From the NCBI GenBank assembly GCA_016742215.1, contig JACVCC010000002.1, forward strand, positions 124,001 to 188,000: a stretch of DNA of 64,000 nucleotides, written 5' to 3'. Source of the stretch: Brevundimonas sp. GTDB taxonomy: Bacteria; Pseudomonadota; Alphaproteobacteria; Caulobacterales; Caulobacteraceae. A program made the translations under genes and the position numbers. Of the stretch, positions 1 through 9,645 are shown piece after piece (the stretch's first letter is position 1; each line of letters starts with the position of its first letter). Below the pieces are notes generated by a model. The model ran no database searches, was not told the origin of the DNA, and was given only the letters and a program-made list of their open reading frames with translations.

Positions 1-279
1 TTCCCGGCCTGCGGCGAGTATTTCGCGCACGACTTCCGGCGGCGCGGCGCCATCGGTCAGCTCCATCGCCGTCTCGATCATGGACAGGGTGAACCCCTTC
101 ACCCCGTAGCCGTAGAGCCGGAGGTTGCGTTGCTCGACCTCCGCCAGCCGGGTCTCGATCAGGTCCCGATCACCGTGCTCCGAGAGCAGGTCCGTGAATC
201 GGTCATGGGTCAGGCGGAAGATGGTCTCGTTGTGCCAGAGAGTGTCATCGGCATCGAGGCCTACAGTCGTGATGCTCAT
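1..279 (-). CDS. HAD-superfamily hydrolase (C-terminus outside window)
   Basis: The reverse strand from the ATG at 279 reads MSITTVGLDADDTLWHNE. This is HAD motif I (DxDxT), whose first Asp is the nucleophile for phosphoryl transfer. The visible 93 residues continue into an alpha-helical cap region rich in Glu and Arg, as in phosphoglycolate-phosphatase-like hydrolases. Motifs II to IV lie beyond the left edge, so the substrate cannot be inferred. An in-frame ATG at 288 would add three residues; 279 is preferred because a GGAAG sequence lies a few bases before it. A soluble cytoplasmic phosphatase is the likely role. Confidence 0.8.
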   Translation of the reverse strand, partial: MSITTVGLDADDTLWHNETIFRLTHDRFTDLLSEHGDRDLIETRLAEVEQRNLRLYGYGVKGFTLSMIETAMELTDGAAPPEVVREILAAGRE

Positions 280-623
280 GGCTTCCATCGCAGTCGGGGG
301 AACGGGTGGTCTTTGCGCAGCTCATGGCGAAGCGCAACGGCGCAAGCGTGGTGAATTACGGTTCACCAGTTCTGTTGTCGTTTGATTGGCGAAGGAGGCG
401 CACCGTCAAGGTTCGGGGGCCTGCAAGCGCGGCCGGGAAAGAAGCGTCGCGCGCCATGGAGGCGTCTGTGCGCGAGGTCATTGAAATGCGACCCGTAGAA
501 AGGGGCGGCGCCGGCGACCATGGCCGGGCCGAGTTGCCGGAGGAGCCGAAGGCGTTCGGATCGTCCAGTCTTGTCAGCTTCGGAAGTGTCACCTTCCCGT
601 TCATCACGCGAGCGCGGCGGGAA
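280..623. other. Intergenic stretch of uncertain content
   Basis: About 340 bases separate the divergently read HAD gene from the EAL-like gene. Open frames exist on both strands: the plus frame runs continuously into the downstream gene from 306, and a minus frame spans 356-634. Codon choice in both is less GC3-biased than in the neighbours (codons such as ATT, GAA, CGA, GTA, AGA). I could not recognise a protein family, a terminator or a clear promoter. The downstream protein could begin as early as the ATG at 456. Confidence 0.4.
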
Positions 624-1283
624 ATGTCGATCACGCTCTCCCTTCAGCCGATCTTCGGCCTCAAGAATGGGCAGGTCGTCAGCCGTCGCATCCGGCGTCT
701 GGTGCGGCATCAGGGCGGGGAGCCGGCCTTGCGGGGCCTGGGGCGACCCATGCTGGAGACGGCCGACCTGCGCCGGATCGATCTGTTGACCCTTCATCAC
801 GGAGCCTCGCTTCTGCGGCCCGGTGACACGGACGGGGGCGTCCTTCCCGCCTTCTGGCGCACGGTCGCGACCAGCCACGGCCGGTTCGCCATGATCTACG
901 CCGGGGATCAGACCGAGCCGCCGACGGGCAGGGTCATGATCGAGGTCGTCGGCATCCCGGACCGTCCGGATGTTCAGGCGGTCGCCGAGGCGATCGAGCA
1001 TTTCGAGACCGACCGGCGGGGCATCATCCTGCATATTCCGCCTGATCCGGCACTGGCCGAGCGCCTCGCCGGGGCTGGCTGCGCCTGCCTTTCGGTGGAT
1101 TTCGCCGCCGTCGACTATGATCATCCCCGGGGCTGGCATGAGGCGGACCGACTTATCCGGGCCGCCCGCAGCGCGGCGCCGAAGGTGCTGATCCTCAATA
1201 TCGCCGCCCACTGGGGCGCGGCGGCCGCCGAGGCGGGGGCGACGCATGCAGTGTTCCGCTCCAGCGAGGGTGTGCGAGTCTGA
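624..1283 (+). CDS. Degenerate EAL-domain-like protein
   Basis: From the ATG at 624 the protein has 219 residues and opens with LSLQPIFGLKNGQVVSRRI. This matches the start of EAL phosphodiesterase domains (consensus around LQPIVDLxTGxVVGxEALLR), but the EAL triplet position reads RIR here. Later segments (MIEVVGIP, then LSVDFAAVDYD where DDFGTGYSSL would stand) keep the hydrophobic pattern without the metal-binding acidic residues. If the assignment is right it cannot hydrolyse c-di-GMP and would act as a binding or scaffold protein. In-frame starts at 456 and 306 are possible. The family assignment rests on pattern likeness only, and a plain hypothetical protein is the alternative. Confidence 0.5.
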   Translation: MSITLSLQPIFGLKNGQVVSRRIRRLVRHQGGEPALRGLGRPMLETADLRRIDLLTLHHGASLLRPGDTDGGVLPAFWRTVATSHGRFAMIYAGDQTEPPTGRVMIEVVGIPDRPDVQAVAEAIEHFETDRRGIILHIPPDPALAERLAGAGCACLSVDFAAVDYDHPRGWHEADRLIRAARSAAPKVLILNIAAHWGAAAAEAGATHAVFRSSEGVRV

Positions 1284-1319
1284 CTCCCGATTGACGGAAG
1301 GCGCGGGATCGCCGTTATG
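1276..1319 (+). promoter_or_regulatory. Candidate promoter region with paired GANTC sites
   Basis: GAGTC (1276-1280) and GACTC (1282-1286) form an 11-base palindrome carrying two CcrM methylation sites. A TTGACG box at 1291-1296 follows, with a poor -10-like sequence near 1313-1318, ahead of the permease gene at 1352. The pairing of methylation sites with a -35-like box suggests methylation-responsive transcription, but the -10 match is weak. Confidence 0.25.
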
Positions 1320-1351
1320 GGGCGGTAGCCACTTCGCCCCCCGGAAGCCGC

Positions 1352-2689
1352 ATGAGCGATCACTCGTCCAGCCTGCCCCTGCCAGAAGACCTCCTGGCCG
1401 ATCGCCAGAAGCTGGGCTGGGGGCTCGCGTCCCTCGTGGTGGCCGGGAACATGATCGGCTCGGGCCTTTATTTGCTGCCCGTCAGCCTGGCTTCGACCGG
1501 CAGTTCCAGCCTGATCGGCTGGCTGGTCGCCGCCGTAGGCGCCGCGACCCTGGCGCTGGTGTTCGGCGCGCTGGGCCGCCTGGCGCCCGGAGCGGACGGT
1601 CTGTCGGGTTTCGCCGAGCGGGGCCTTGGGCGGTTCGCCGGCTTCCACGTCTCGCTGGCCTTCTGGATGGCCTGTCTGGTCGGGAACGTCGCCGTCGCCG
1701 TGGCGGCCACCGGCTATCTCGGCTTCTTCTGGCCGATCTTGAAGGATCCTGTCGCAGCGACCCTGTGCAACCTGGGTCTGATCTGGATCGCGACGGCGGC
1801 CTATATCGTCGGCGCCCGCACGGCATCCTGGCTGGCGGCGGTGGCCCTTGTCGTCGGCCTGATCCCCATCGTCATCGCTGTCGCCGCTGGCGCCAGCGCC
1901 TTCGATCCGGAGATCTTCGCCGCCTCGTGGAGCCCGTCGGGCGAGCCCTTGCTGAAGACCGTCCCGGCCTCGCTGGCCATCATCTTCTGGGCCTATCTGG
2001 GTGTTGAGAGCGCGGCGGCCCTGTCACACCGGGTTCGCCATCCCGCCACGGACGTGCGGCGGGCCTCGGTCGCAGGAGCCCTTCTGGCCACCGTTGTCTA
2101 TGTCGCCGCCACCGTCGCCGTGTTCGGCGTCATTCCGGTGGCCCAGCTGGCCGACTCGACCAGCCCCTATGCCGATCTGGCCGGGCGGGTATTCGGCGCC
2201 TCCATCGCCGGCATCGTCGCCATCTGCGCCATCACCAAGACGCTGGGCACCATCGGCGGCTGGACCATGATGGGAGGTGAGACAGCGCGCGCCGCCGCCA
2301 TGCAGGGCTTCCTGCCATCCGGCTTCGGCTCGCCCACGAAGACCCCGATCGTCACGCCGCTTCTGGGAGGGGCGTTCATGAGCGTGATCGCCATCCTGTC
2401 GGGACAGCCGACGCTGGGCGGTCAGTTTGGCATTCTGGTCGGCGTCACCTCGGTCCTGACCCTGACCATCTATGCGATCTGCGCCCTGTCGCTGTTCCGA
2501 CTGGCGAAGACGCCGGGCGCTCGCATCTTGGCCGTCATCGGCCTGCTGTTCGCCGCCGCTGCGGTTGCCGCCGCCGCTCCCGGATACATCCTTCCGACGG
2601 TCGGCTTCTTCGCCGTGACGACCGCCGCCTGGTTCGCATTCATGAGAAAGTCCGGATCACGCGTTGACCAAGGGGGCGCGGAGGCCTAG
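1352..2689 (+). CDS. APC-family amino-acid permease (AdiC/PotE-like)
   Basis: The 445-residue protein is strongly hydrophobic, with about twelve membrane segments, the usual size and topology of the amino acid-polyamine-organocation superfamily. The first helix carries NMIGSGLYLLP, the unwound glycine-rich substrate-binding motif of AdiC-type antiporters. KTLGTIGGW and the surrounding helix 8 region also fit that subgroup. It should exchange or import amino acids or polyamines at the inner membrane; the substrate is not predictable from sequence. It stands alone between the EAL-like gene and carA, with a 48-base gap to carA. The start lies after CCGGAAGCCGC, with no strong ribosome site. Confidence 0.85.
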   Translation: MSDHSSSLPLPEDLLADRQKLGWGLASLVVAGNMIGSGLYLLPVSLASTGSSSLIGWLVAAVGAATLALVFGALGRLAPGADGLSGFAERGLGRFAGFHVSLAFWMACLVGNVAVAVAATGYLGFFWPILKDPVAATLCNLGLIWIATAAYIVGARTASWLAAVALVVGLIPIVIAVAAGASAFDPEIFAASWSPSGEPLLKTVPASLAIIFWAYLGVESAAALSHRVRHPATDVRRASVAGALLATVVYVAATVAVFGVIPVAQLADSTSPYADLAGRVFGASIAGIVAICAITKTLGTIGGWTMMGGETARAAAMQGFLPSGFGSPTKTPIVTPLLGGAFMSVIAILSGQPTLGGQFGILVGVTSVLTLTIYAICALSLFRLAKTPGARILAVIGLLFAAAAVAAAAPGYILPTVGFFAVTTAAWFAFMRKSGSRVDQGGAEA

Positions 2690-2737
2690 TCACGCCGCCG
2701 TTTGCCCGCCGGTGTTTCGGCGTAAGGAGAGCGCACC

Positions 2738-3898
2738 ATGACCACCCAGCTTCTTCCAGGTGTCACCGGTGTTCTCGCCCTTGCTGACGGGACGATCCTG
2801 CAGGGCGTCGGCTGCGGCGCGACCGGCACGGCGCTCGGCGAGGTCGTCTTCAACACGGCGATGACCGGCTATCAGGAAATCCTGACCGACCCGTCCTACA
2901 TGAGCCAGATCCTGGCCTTCACCTTCCCGCACGTCGGCAATGTCGGCGTGAACGTCGAGGACGTGGAGCAGATGGGCGGCGGCTCCGACACCTCGGCGCG
3001 TGGTGCGATCTTCCGCGACGTCCCGACCGAGCCGGCCAACTGGCGCTCGGAAAGCAGCTTCGACGACTGGATGAAGCGCCGCGGCGTGGTCGGTCTCGCC
3101 GGCGTGGACACCCGCGCCCTGACCGCTCTGATCCGCGACACGGGCGCGCCGCACGCGGTCATCGCCCATGATCCGGACGGTGACTTCGATCTCGACGCAC
3201 TGGTCGCGCAGGCGAAGGCATGGACCGGCCTGGTCGGCCTCGACCTCGCCAAGCCCGCATCGACGCTGCAGGCGTTCGAGTGGGACGAGGGTCTGTGGGA
3301 CTGGCCCGAAGGCCACCCGCGCGTCGACGCCGCCGACCGGTCGGTGGTGGTTATCGACTATGGCGTCAAGCGCAACATCCTGCGCGCCCTGGCCTCGACC
3401 GGCGCCAAGATCACCGTCGTCCCGGCCACGACCACGGCCGAGGAAGTCCTCGCCCGCAATCCGGATGGAGTCGTCCTGTCGAACGGCCCGGGCGACCCGG
3501 CCGCGACCGGTGAATACGCCGTGCCGGAGATCAGGAAGCTGGTCGAGAGCGGCAAGCCGCTGTTCGGCATCTGCCTCGGGCACCAGATGCTGGCGCTGGC
3601 TCTGGGGGCCAAGACCGTAAAGATGGATCAGGGCCACCACGGCGCGAACCATCCGGTGAAGGACCTGACGACCGGCAAGGTCGAGATCGTCTCAATGAAC
3701 CACGGCTTCACCGTCGATCGCGATAGCCTGCCGGAGGCGGTCGAGGAGACCCACGTCAGCCTGTTCGACGGCACCAACTGCGGCATCGCCCTGAAGGGGC
3801 GTCCGGTGTTCAGCGTCCAGCACCACCCGGAAGCCTCGCCGGGGCCGACGGACAGCCTCTACCTGTTCCAGCGCTTCGCGGACTCGATGAAGGGCTGA
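2738..3898 (+). CDS. carA: Carbamoyl-phosphate synthase small subunit
   Basis: This is the glutaminase subunit, which hydrolyses glutamine and channels ammonia to CarB for carbamoyl phosphate used in arginine and pyrimidine synthesis. The 386-residue length is typical. The N-terminal CPSase domain has [16 protein letters not shown]. The class I amidotransferase domain has LSNGPGDP, the nucleophile Cys279 in GICLGHQM, and the His363/Glu365 pair in HHPEA. A good AAGGAG ribosome site precedes the ATG. carB is not next to it: a small reverse-strand gene and dnaG follow, so the two subunits are encoded apart or carB lies outside the window. Confidence 0.97.
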   Translation: MTTQLLPGVTGVLALADGTILQGVGCGATGTALGEVVFNTAMTGYQEILTDPSYMSQILAFTFPHVGNVGVNVEDVEQMGGGSDTSARGAIFRDVPTEPANWRSESSFDDWMKRRGVVGLAGVDTRALTALIRDTGAPHAVIAHDPDGDFDLDALVAQAKAWTGLVGLDLAKPASTLQAFEWDEGLWDWPEGHPRVDAADRSVVVIDYGVKRNILRALASTGAKITVVPATTTAEEVLARNPDGVVLSNGPGDPAATGEYAVPEIRKLVESGKPLFGICLGHQMLALALGAKTVKMDQGHHGANHPVKDLTTGKVEIVSMNHGFTVDRDSLPEAVEETHVSLFDGTNCGIALKGRPVFSVQHHPEASPGPTDSLYLFQRFADSMKG

Positions 3899-3900
3899 GC

Positions 3901-4182
3901 CTAGGGCAGGGGCGCGAAGCTGCGTTCTTCCCTCAGGGCGGCGGCCTTGCGCACGGCGACGGGCGCGGCGTGCAGCCAGTAGTCGGCGTCATCCATCCGG
4001 TTGCTGCGCTTGCGCTCCTGGCCGCGAAGCCGTCGGAGCGCCGCGTTCTCCAGCAGCCGGGCGTGCAGGGCGCGCGGCGAGACTTGAGGGATCAGCGGGG
4101 AACCGGGGACGGCGACGGCGTCGGGGCCTTCGGGCTCCACCGCCGGACGGGCGATGGCGATGAACATGGAGGTCGGGCTCAT
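3901..4182 (-). CDS. Small hypothetical protein
   Basis: This 93-residue frame is convergent with carA, its stop only two bases past the carA stop. The protein begins MSPTSMFIAIARPAVEPEG and has a central Arg/Leu-rich amphipathic stretch around residues 40-65 (ALHARLLENAALRRLRG). There is no signal peptide, membrane helix or family motif I recognise. No Shine-Dalgarno sequence precedes the ATG. Support comes from filling an otherwise empty 490-base gap with biased codons. The opposite strand also carries an open frame here (3970-4296), so this call is moderate. Confidence 0.5.
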   Translation of the reverse strand: MSPTSMFIAIARPAVEPEGPDAVAVPGSPLIPQVSPRALHARLLENAALRRLRGQERKRSNRMDDADYWLHAAPVAVRKAAALREERSFAPLP

Positions 4183-4256
4183 TCTCGGAGGACGCCGACG
4201 ATCTTCGCCGCAGCGCCGTCAGGAACCGTCTCATTCTGGGACGGGACAGGTGGGTT

Positions 4257-4277
4257 AATCCACAGGGCTTGTGGATT
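4257..4277. promoter_or_regulatory. Inverted pair of DnaA-box-like sequences upstream of dnaG
   Basis: AATCCACA at 4257-4264 and TGTGGATT at 4270-4277 form a perfect 8-base inverted repeat around GGGCT. Each arm with its flanking T resembles the Caulobacter DnaA box TGATCCACA (TAATCCACA here). It lies about 110 bases before the dnaG start. Binding of DnaA is inference. Confidence 0.4.
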
Positions 4278-4334
4278 GTTCCGTATAAATGCGTAGAAAA
4301 TCAGTCCTTTAGGGTCGCCGTTTCGCCTTCTTGG

Positions 4335-4349
4335 TTAATGAAAGGTAAA
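4335..4349. promoter_or_regulatory. CtrA-like half-site pair before dnaG
   Basis: TTAA-N7-TAAA at 4335-4349 matches the CtrA consensus TTAA-N7-TTAA at seven of eight positions. It lies 39 bases upstream of the dnaG GTG start. CtrA controls cell-cycle genes in Caulobacterales. One chance match in 64 kb is possible, so this is only suggestive. Confidence 0.3.
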
Positions 4350-4387
4350 TGGCCCCGCTGGGTTGAATCGCAGGCTATAAGGCGACT

Positions 4388-6256
4388 GTGCGCTTCGACG
4401 ACCGCTTCATCGAGGAACTGAAGGCCCGCCTTCGCCCGTCCGACATCATCGGACGGACGGTGAAGCTCAAGCGTCAGGGACGCGAGTACGTCGGCCTGTC
4501 GCCCTTCTCGAAGGAGAAGTCGCCGTCCTTCTTCGTCAACGACGACAAGGGCTTCTTCCACGACTTCAGCTCGGGCAAGCACGGCGACGTCATCAGCTTC
4601 CTGCAGGAAACCGAGCGGCTGTCGTTCGTCGAGGCCGTGCAGCGGCTGGCGGGCGAGGCGGGCATGGCCTTGCCGGCCGAGGACCCGCAGGCGGCCGAGC
4701 GCGAGCAGAAGCGGCAGGGCCTTAGCGACTGGATGGACCTGGCCCAGAAATGGTTCGCCGCGAATCTGCGCCGGTCGCCCGGCAAGACCGCGCGCGAGTA
4801 TCTTGAGAAGCGCGGTCTGCCGGAAGATCAGTGGGAGCGCTTCGGCCTCGGCTATGCGCCGAATGACCGCGAGGGTCTGAAGAATGCCCTGATCCAGCGC
4901 GGCGCCCGGCCCGGCGATCTGGTCGAGGCGGGCCTGCTGATCTCGCCCGAGGGCGGCGGTCAGCCCTACGACCGGTTCCGCGACCGGCTGATGTTCCCGA
5001 TCCTCGACGCGCGGGCACGGATCGTCAGCTTCGGCGGTCGTGCGATGAACCCGGACGACCGAGCCAAATATCTGAACGGTCCGGAGAGCCCGCTCTTCCA
5101 CAAGGGGGCGACCCTGTACGGCCTGCCCGAGGCGCGACGCATCCTGGGCGCCGAGAGCAAGGGCGAGCAGGGCATCGTCGTGGTCGAGGGCTACATGGAC
5201 GTGATCGCCTGCCAGCGCGCAGGCATCCCCGCTGTGGCGCCGATGGGCACGGCACTGACCGAGGAGCAGATGGAACGGCTGTGGCGCGTGTCGTCCGAGC
5301 CGGTGCTGTGTTTCGACGGCGACGCCGCCGGCCGGCGCGCCGCCTACCGCGCCATCGACCGCGCCCTGCCGCAGCTGAAGCCCGGCCGCTCGTTCCGCTT
5401 CGCCCTGCTGGAAGGCGGCAAGGACCCGGACGATATCCTGCGGGATCAGGGTGCTCCGGCCCTGCGGCAGGCGCTGAACCTGACCAAGCCCTTCGCCGAG
5501 GTGCTGTTCCAGAAGGAAGCTGAGGCCGAGCAACTGGACACGCCCGAGCGCCGCGCCGGCTTCAAGGGGCGTCTGCGCCAGCAGGCCTCTGCCATTCAGG
5601 ACAAGGACCTTGCCGAACAGTACCGCCGCGAACTGTTCGATCGGTTCGACGCCCTGTTCCCGTCACGCGCCGCGCCGCGGCCTGCGCAGGGACAAGGCGG
5701 GCAGGGTGGTCGCCGCTGGGGCGGCCCTCCGCCGATGCTGGGCCAGACGGTCGAGGGCGCCCAGGCGATGCAGTCGCTCAGTCGCTCGATCGAGCCCGTG
5801 GCCGCCGCCCTGGCCCACGGCGCCATCGATGATCCGGAGCGGATGGATGACCATCTCGAGGCCATCGCCGCCCACGGATTCGGCGATCCGTCGCTGGACG
5901 GGCTGGCTCAGGAGATGGTTCGGCTCCGCTTCTCGGGTCAGGACCTTGACTCGGCCGCGCTGCGACGCCATCTGGCGCAATCGGGTCATGACGTCTTGGT
6001 GCGCGAGGTCGAGAAGGCGGCGGCAAAGTCCGGCGCGCCTTTCCTGGCTGCAGACAAGCCCCTCGGCGAGACGAGGATCCGATGGTCGCAGGCGTTCGAT
6101 GCGTTGACCCGCGTCGCCGCCCTGGAAGACGCCCTGTCTTCGGCGCGTGGCGTGCCGGGGCAGGACGAGGCGTTCCGCCGGCTCAAGGCCGAGCGGGATG
6201 CGCTTCGCCGTGCGATCAAAACCGGAGAGATTTGGGAAGACAGTGCGGGATCGTAA
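4388..6256 (+). CDS. dnaG: DNA primase
   Basis: Primase makes the RNA primers used at the replication fork with DnaB helicase. The 622-residue product starts at a GTG preceded by AAGG. The N-terminal domain (1-100) keeps the CHC2 fold pattern but has Ser38, Ser41, Asp59 and Ser62 where the four zinc ligands normally stand, so it should not bind zinc. The TOPRIM core follows, with EGYMDVIA (catalytic Glu267) and the CFDGDAAGRRAA metal-binding stretch. The C-terminal helical DnaB-interaction domain begins near residue 440 after a Gln/Gly-rich linker. rpoD follows 69 bases downstream, the conserved macromolecular-synthesis order without rpsU. Confidence 0.97.
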   Translation: MRFDDRFIEELKARLRPSDIIGRTVKLKRQGREYVGLSPFSKEKSPSFFVNDDKGFFHDFSSGKHGDVISFLQETERLSFVEAVQRLAGEAGMALPAEDPQAAEREQKRQGLSDWMDLAQKWFAANLRRSPGKTAREYLEKRGLPEDQWERFGLGYAPNDREGLKNALIQRGARPGDLVEAGLLISPEGGGQPYDRFRDRLMFPILDARARIVSFGGRAMNPDDRAKYLNGPESPLFHKGATLYGLPEARRILGAESKGEQGIVVVEGYMDVIACQRAGIPAVAPMGTALTEEQMERLWRVSSEPVLCFDGDAAGRRAAYRAIDRALPQLKPGRSFRFALLEGGKDPDDILRDQGAPALRQALNLTKPFAEVLFQKEAEAEQLDTPERRAGFKGRLRQQASAIQDKDLAEQYRRELFDRFDALFPSRAAPRPAQGQGGQGGRRWGGPPPMLGQTVEGAQAMQSLSRSIEPVAAALAHGAIDDPERMDDHLEAIAAHGFGDPSLDGLAQEMVRLRFSGQDLDSAALRRHLAQSGHDVLVREVEKAAAKSGAPFLAADKPLGETRIRWSQAFDALTRVAALEDALSSARGVPGQDEAFRRLKAERDALRRAIKTGEIWEDSAGS

Positions 6257-6325
6257 CCAACGAGCCTGCCACACGTTGTAGTTGGAGAAGGGCCTGATCA
6301 GCCTTTCACCCGGAGAAATGACTGA

Positions 6326-8269
<1,944 letters not shown>

Positions 8270-8277
8270 TCCTGATC

Positions 8278-8312
8278 AAAGGGCGGTTCGAAAGAGCCGC
8301 CCTTTTTCTTTT
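8278..8312 (+). terminator. Rho-independent terminator of rpoD
   Basis: A 12-base-pair stem (8278-8289 with 8294-8305, one G-U pair) is capped by a GAAA tetraloop and followed by a T-rich tail (TTCTTTT). It begins nine bases after the rpoD stop. Confidence 0.95.
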
Positions 8313-8399
8313 CGCCTTTCCATGGAGTGTGGAGGCGGCGAAGCCGGCGAGACGGAGGGGTGGATTCCGCGCCCCCGCAAATCATCCTAGCCTCCCACT

Positions 8400-9143
8400 A
8401 TGCGCGCCCTTCGCTCCCTGGTTCTGCCCGCGGTCCTGATGTCGCTCGCCGGCTGCGGGCGGATGCTGCCGGACTTTCCGCCTCCGCCCGGAACCAGCTG
8501 GCCGGCCGCGCCGTCGCGCACCGAAGCGCCACTTATAGGCGGACTCGTGGACTCGCCACTGGATGGCGGCACGCGCTCGGCCGTGATCCGCGAGAGCGCC
8601 GAACTCAGCCAGTGCGTGGCGCAGCTGACGGCCGCCCGCGTGACCTTCCGGCCTGTGCCGGACAAGGGCGATCCGCGGGCCTGCGGTCTCAGCGCCGGCG
8701 GCGTCCTCGGCCCCGACTTCGGCACCATCGCCCGCATGACGCCGGGCGATGTCGAGATGACCTGCCGCACGGCTCTGGCCGTCAGCGTCTGGCGGCGTCA
8801 GTCACTCGAGCCCGCGGCGCGGGAGATCCTCGGTTCGGATGTGGTCCAGATCGACCACTTCGGCGCTTACGCCTGTCGCAATGTGAACAATGGCGGCGTC
8901 AGCAACCGCATCAGCGCCCATGCCCAGGCCATGGCGCTGGATGTTTCAGGCGTGCGGCTGCGCGACGGTCGGCGCATCACCCTGACCAACGACTGGTATG
9001 GCGATACGGAGGAGGCGCGGTTCCTGCGACGGATCCGGGACGATGCCTGCCGGATCTTCGGCACGGTCCTCAGCCCGGACTACAACGCCGTGCACCGCGA
9101 CCACCTGCACCTTGAGGCGACCGACACCCGCTTCTGTCGCTGA
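8400..9143 (+). CDS. Extensin-like C-terminal domain lipoprotein
   Basis: The 247-residue protein has a lipoprotein signal ending LAGC (lipobox Cys around residue 19), so it should be anchored to the membrane facing the periplasm. The rest matches the extensin-like C-terminal domain family: a spaced Cys set, YACRNVNNGG, ISAHAQAMALDVSG, a DWYGD segment and HRDHLHLEA near the end. His and Asp residues in SAHA/ALD and HRDHLH resemble the metal site of VanY/LAS-type peptidases, so a cell-wall role is plausible but unproven. It is a single gene between the rpoD terminator and the convergent DUF1428 gene. Confidence 0.85.
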   Translation: MRALRSLVLPAVLMSLAGCGRMLPDFPPPPGTSWPAAPSRTEAPLIGGLVDSPLDGGTRSAVIRESAELSQCVAQLTAARVTFRPVPDKGDPRACGLSAGGVLGPDFGTIARMTPGDVEMTCRTALAVSVWRRQSLEPAAREILGSDVVQIDHFGAYACRNVNNGGVSNRISAHAQAMALDVSGVRLRDGRRITLTNDWYGDTEEARFLRRIRDDACRIFGTVLSPDYNAVHRDHLHLEATDTRFCR

Positions 9144-9167
9144 CGGGCGTCGGTCGGGAGGCGGGGA

Positions 9168-9515
9168 TCAGCCCTCGGCGATGACGTCGAAGCCGCCGAA
9201 GATCATGCGCTTGCCGTCGAACGGCATGTCCATTCCCATCATCCGCTCGTCGGTCATCAGCTTCTCCCACGCGGTGTCGCGCGTGGCCTTGTCCGGCCAG
9301 GTGATCCAGCCGACGCAGACGACCTCGCCGTCCTTCAGGTCGACGGCCTTGCGGAAGTCGGTGACCTTGCCCTCGGGCACATCCTCGCCCCAGCATTCGG
9401 TGACCGAGGTGGCGCCGGCTTCCTTGAAGAAGACGGTCGTCTTGCGGGAGTGCTCCAGATAAGCGGCCTTGTTGCCGGCGGGCACGGGGATGACGGTGAT
9501 GTCGAGGAAGCTCAT
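9168..9515 (-). CDS. DUF1428 family protein (YbaA-like)
   Basis: The 115-residue protein has the dimeric alpha/beta-barrel signature of DUF1428: FLDITVIPVPAGNKAAYLEH at the N-terminus, then CWGEDVPEGKVTDF, and ITWPDKATRDTAWEK in the second half. The family's biochemical function is unknown. A GGAG sequence lies at proper spacing before the ATG. It is divergent from the HxlR-type regulator at 9637, with 121 bases between, so the regulator may control it. The length equals that of typical family members. Confidence 0.85.
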   Translation of the reverse strand: MSFLDITVIPVPAGNKAAYLEHSRKTTVFFKEAGATSVTECWGEDVPEGKVTDFRKAVDLKDGEVVCVGWITWPDKATRDTAWEKLMTDERMMGMDMPFDGKRMIFGGFDVIAEG

Positions 9516-9621
9516 CGGAAGTCTCCGGATTGGACCACGCCGCGCTTCGCGGCTGTCAGGAAAAGGCGGAAACGGCCCGCAGGCTCCATCGCCCGCGACT
9601 TGAGCCTTCTGCCGTGTGGTG

Positions 9622-9645
9622 TTACTTTATGCAAGCATGAAGTTA
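9622..9645. promoter_or_regulatory. Imperfect palindrome over the HxlR-type gene start
   Basis: An 11-base arm starting TTACTTTATGC (9622) pairs with GCATGAAGTTA (ending 9645) around AA, nine of eleven positions matching. It covers the ATG at 9637. A second short repeat, GTTAG-AAAAA-CTAAC, follows at 9642-9656. HxlR proteins bind such inverted repeats as dimers, so autoregulation is plausible. Confidence 0.45.

Noticed and set aside
363..1247. A 294-codon minus-strand frame over the EAL-like gene
   Set aside because: Arg/Pro-rich shadow of the plus-strand gene, whose product shows a family-like N-terminus.
3970..4296. A plus-strand 108-codon frame between carA and dnaG
   Set aside because: It overlaps the minus-strand small gene and runs into the DnaA-box-like region; its product shows no domain.
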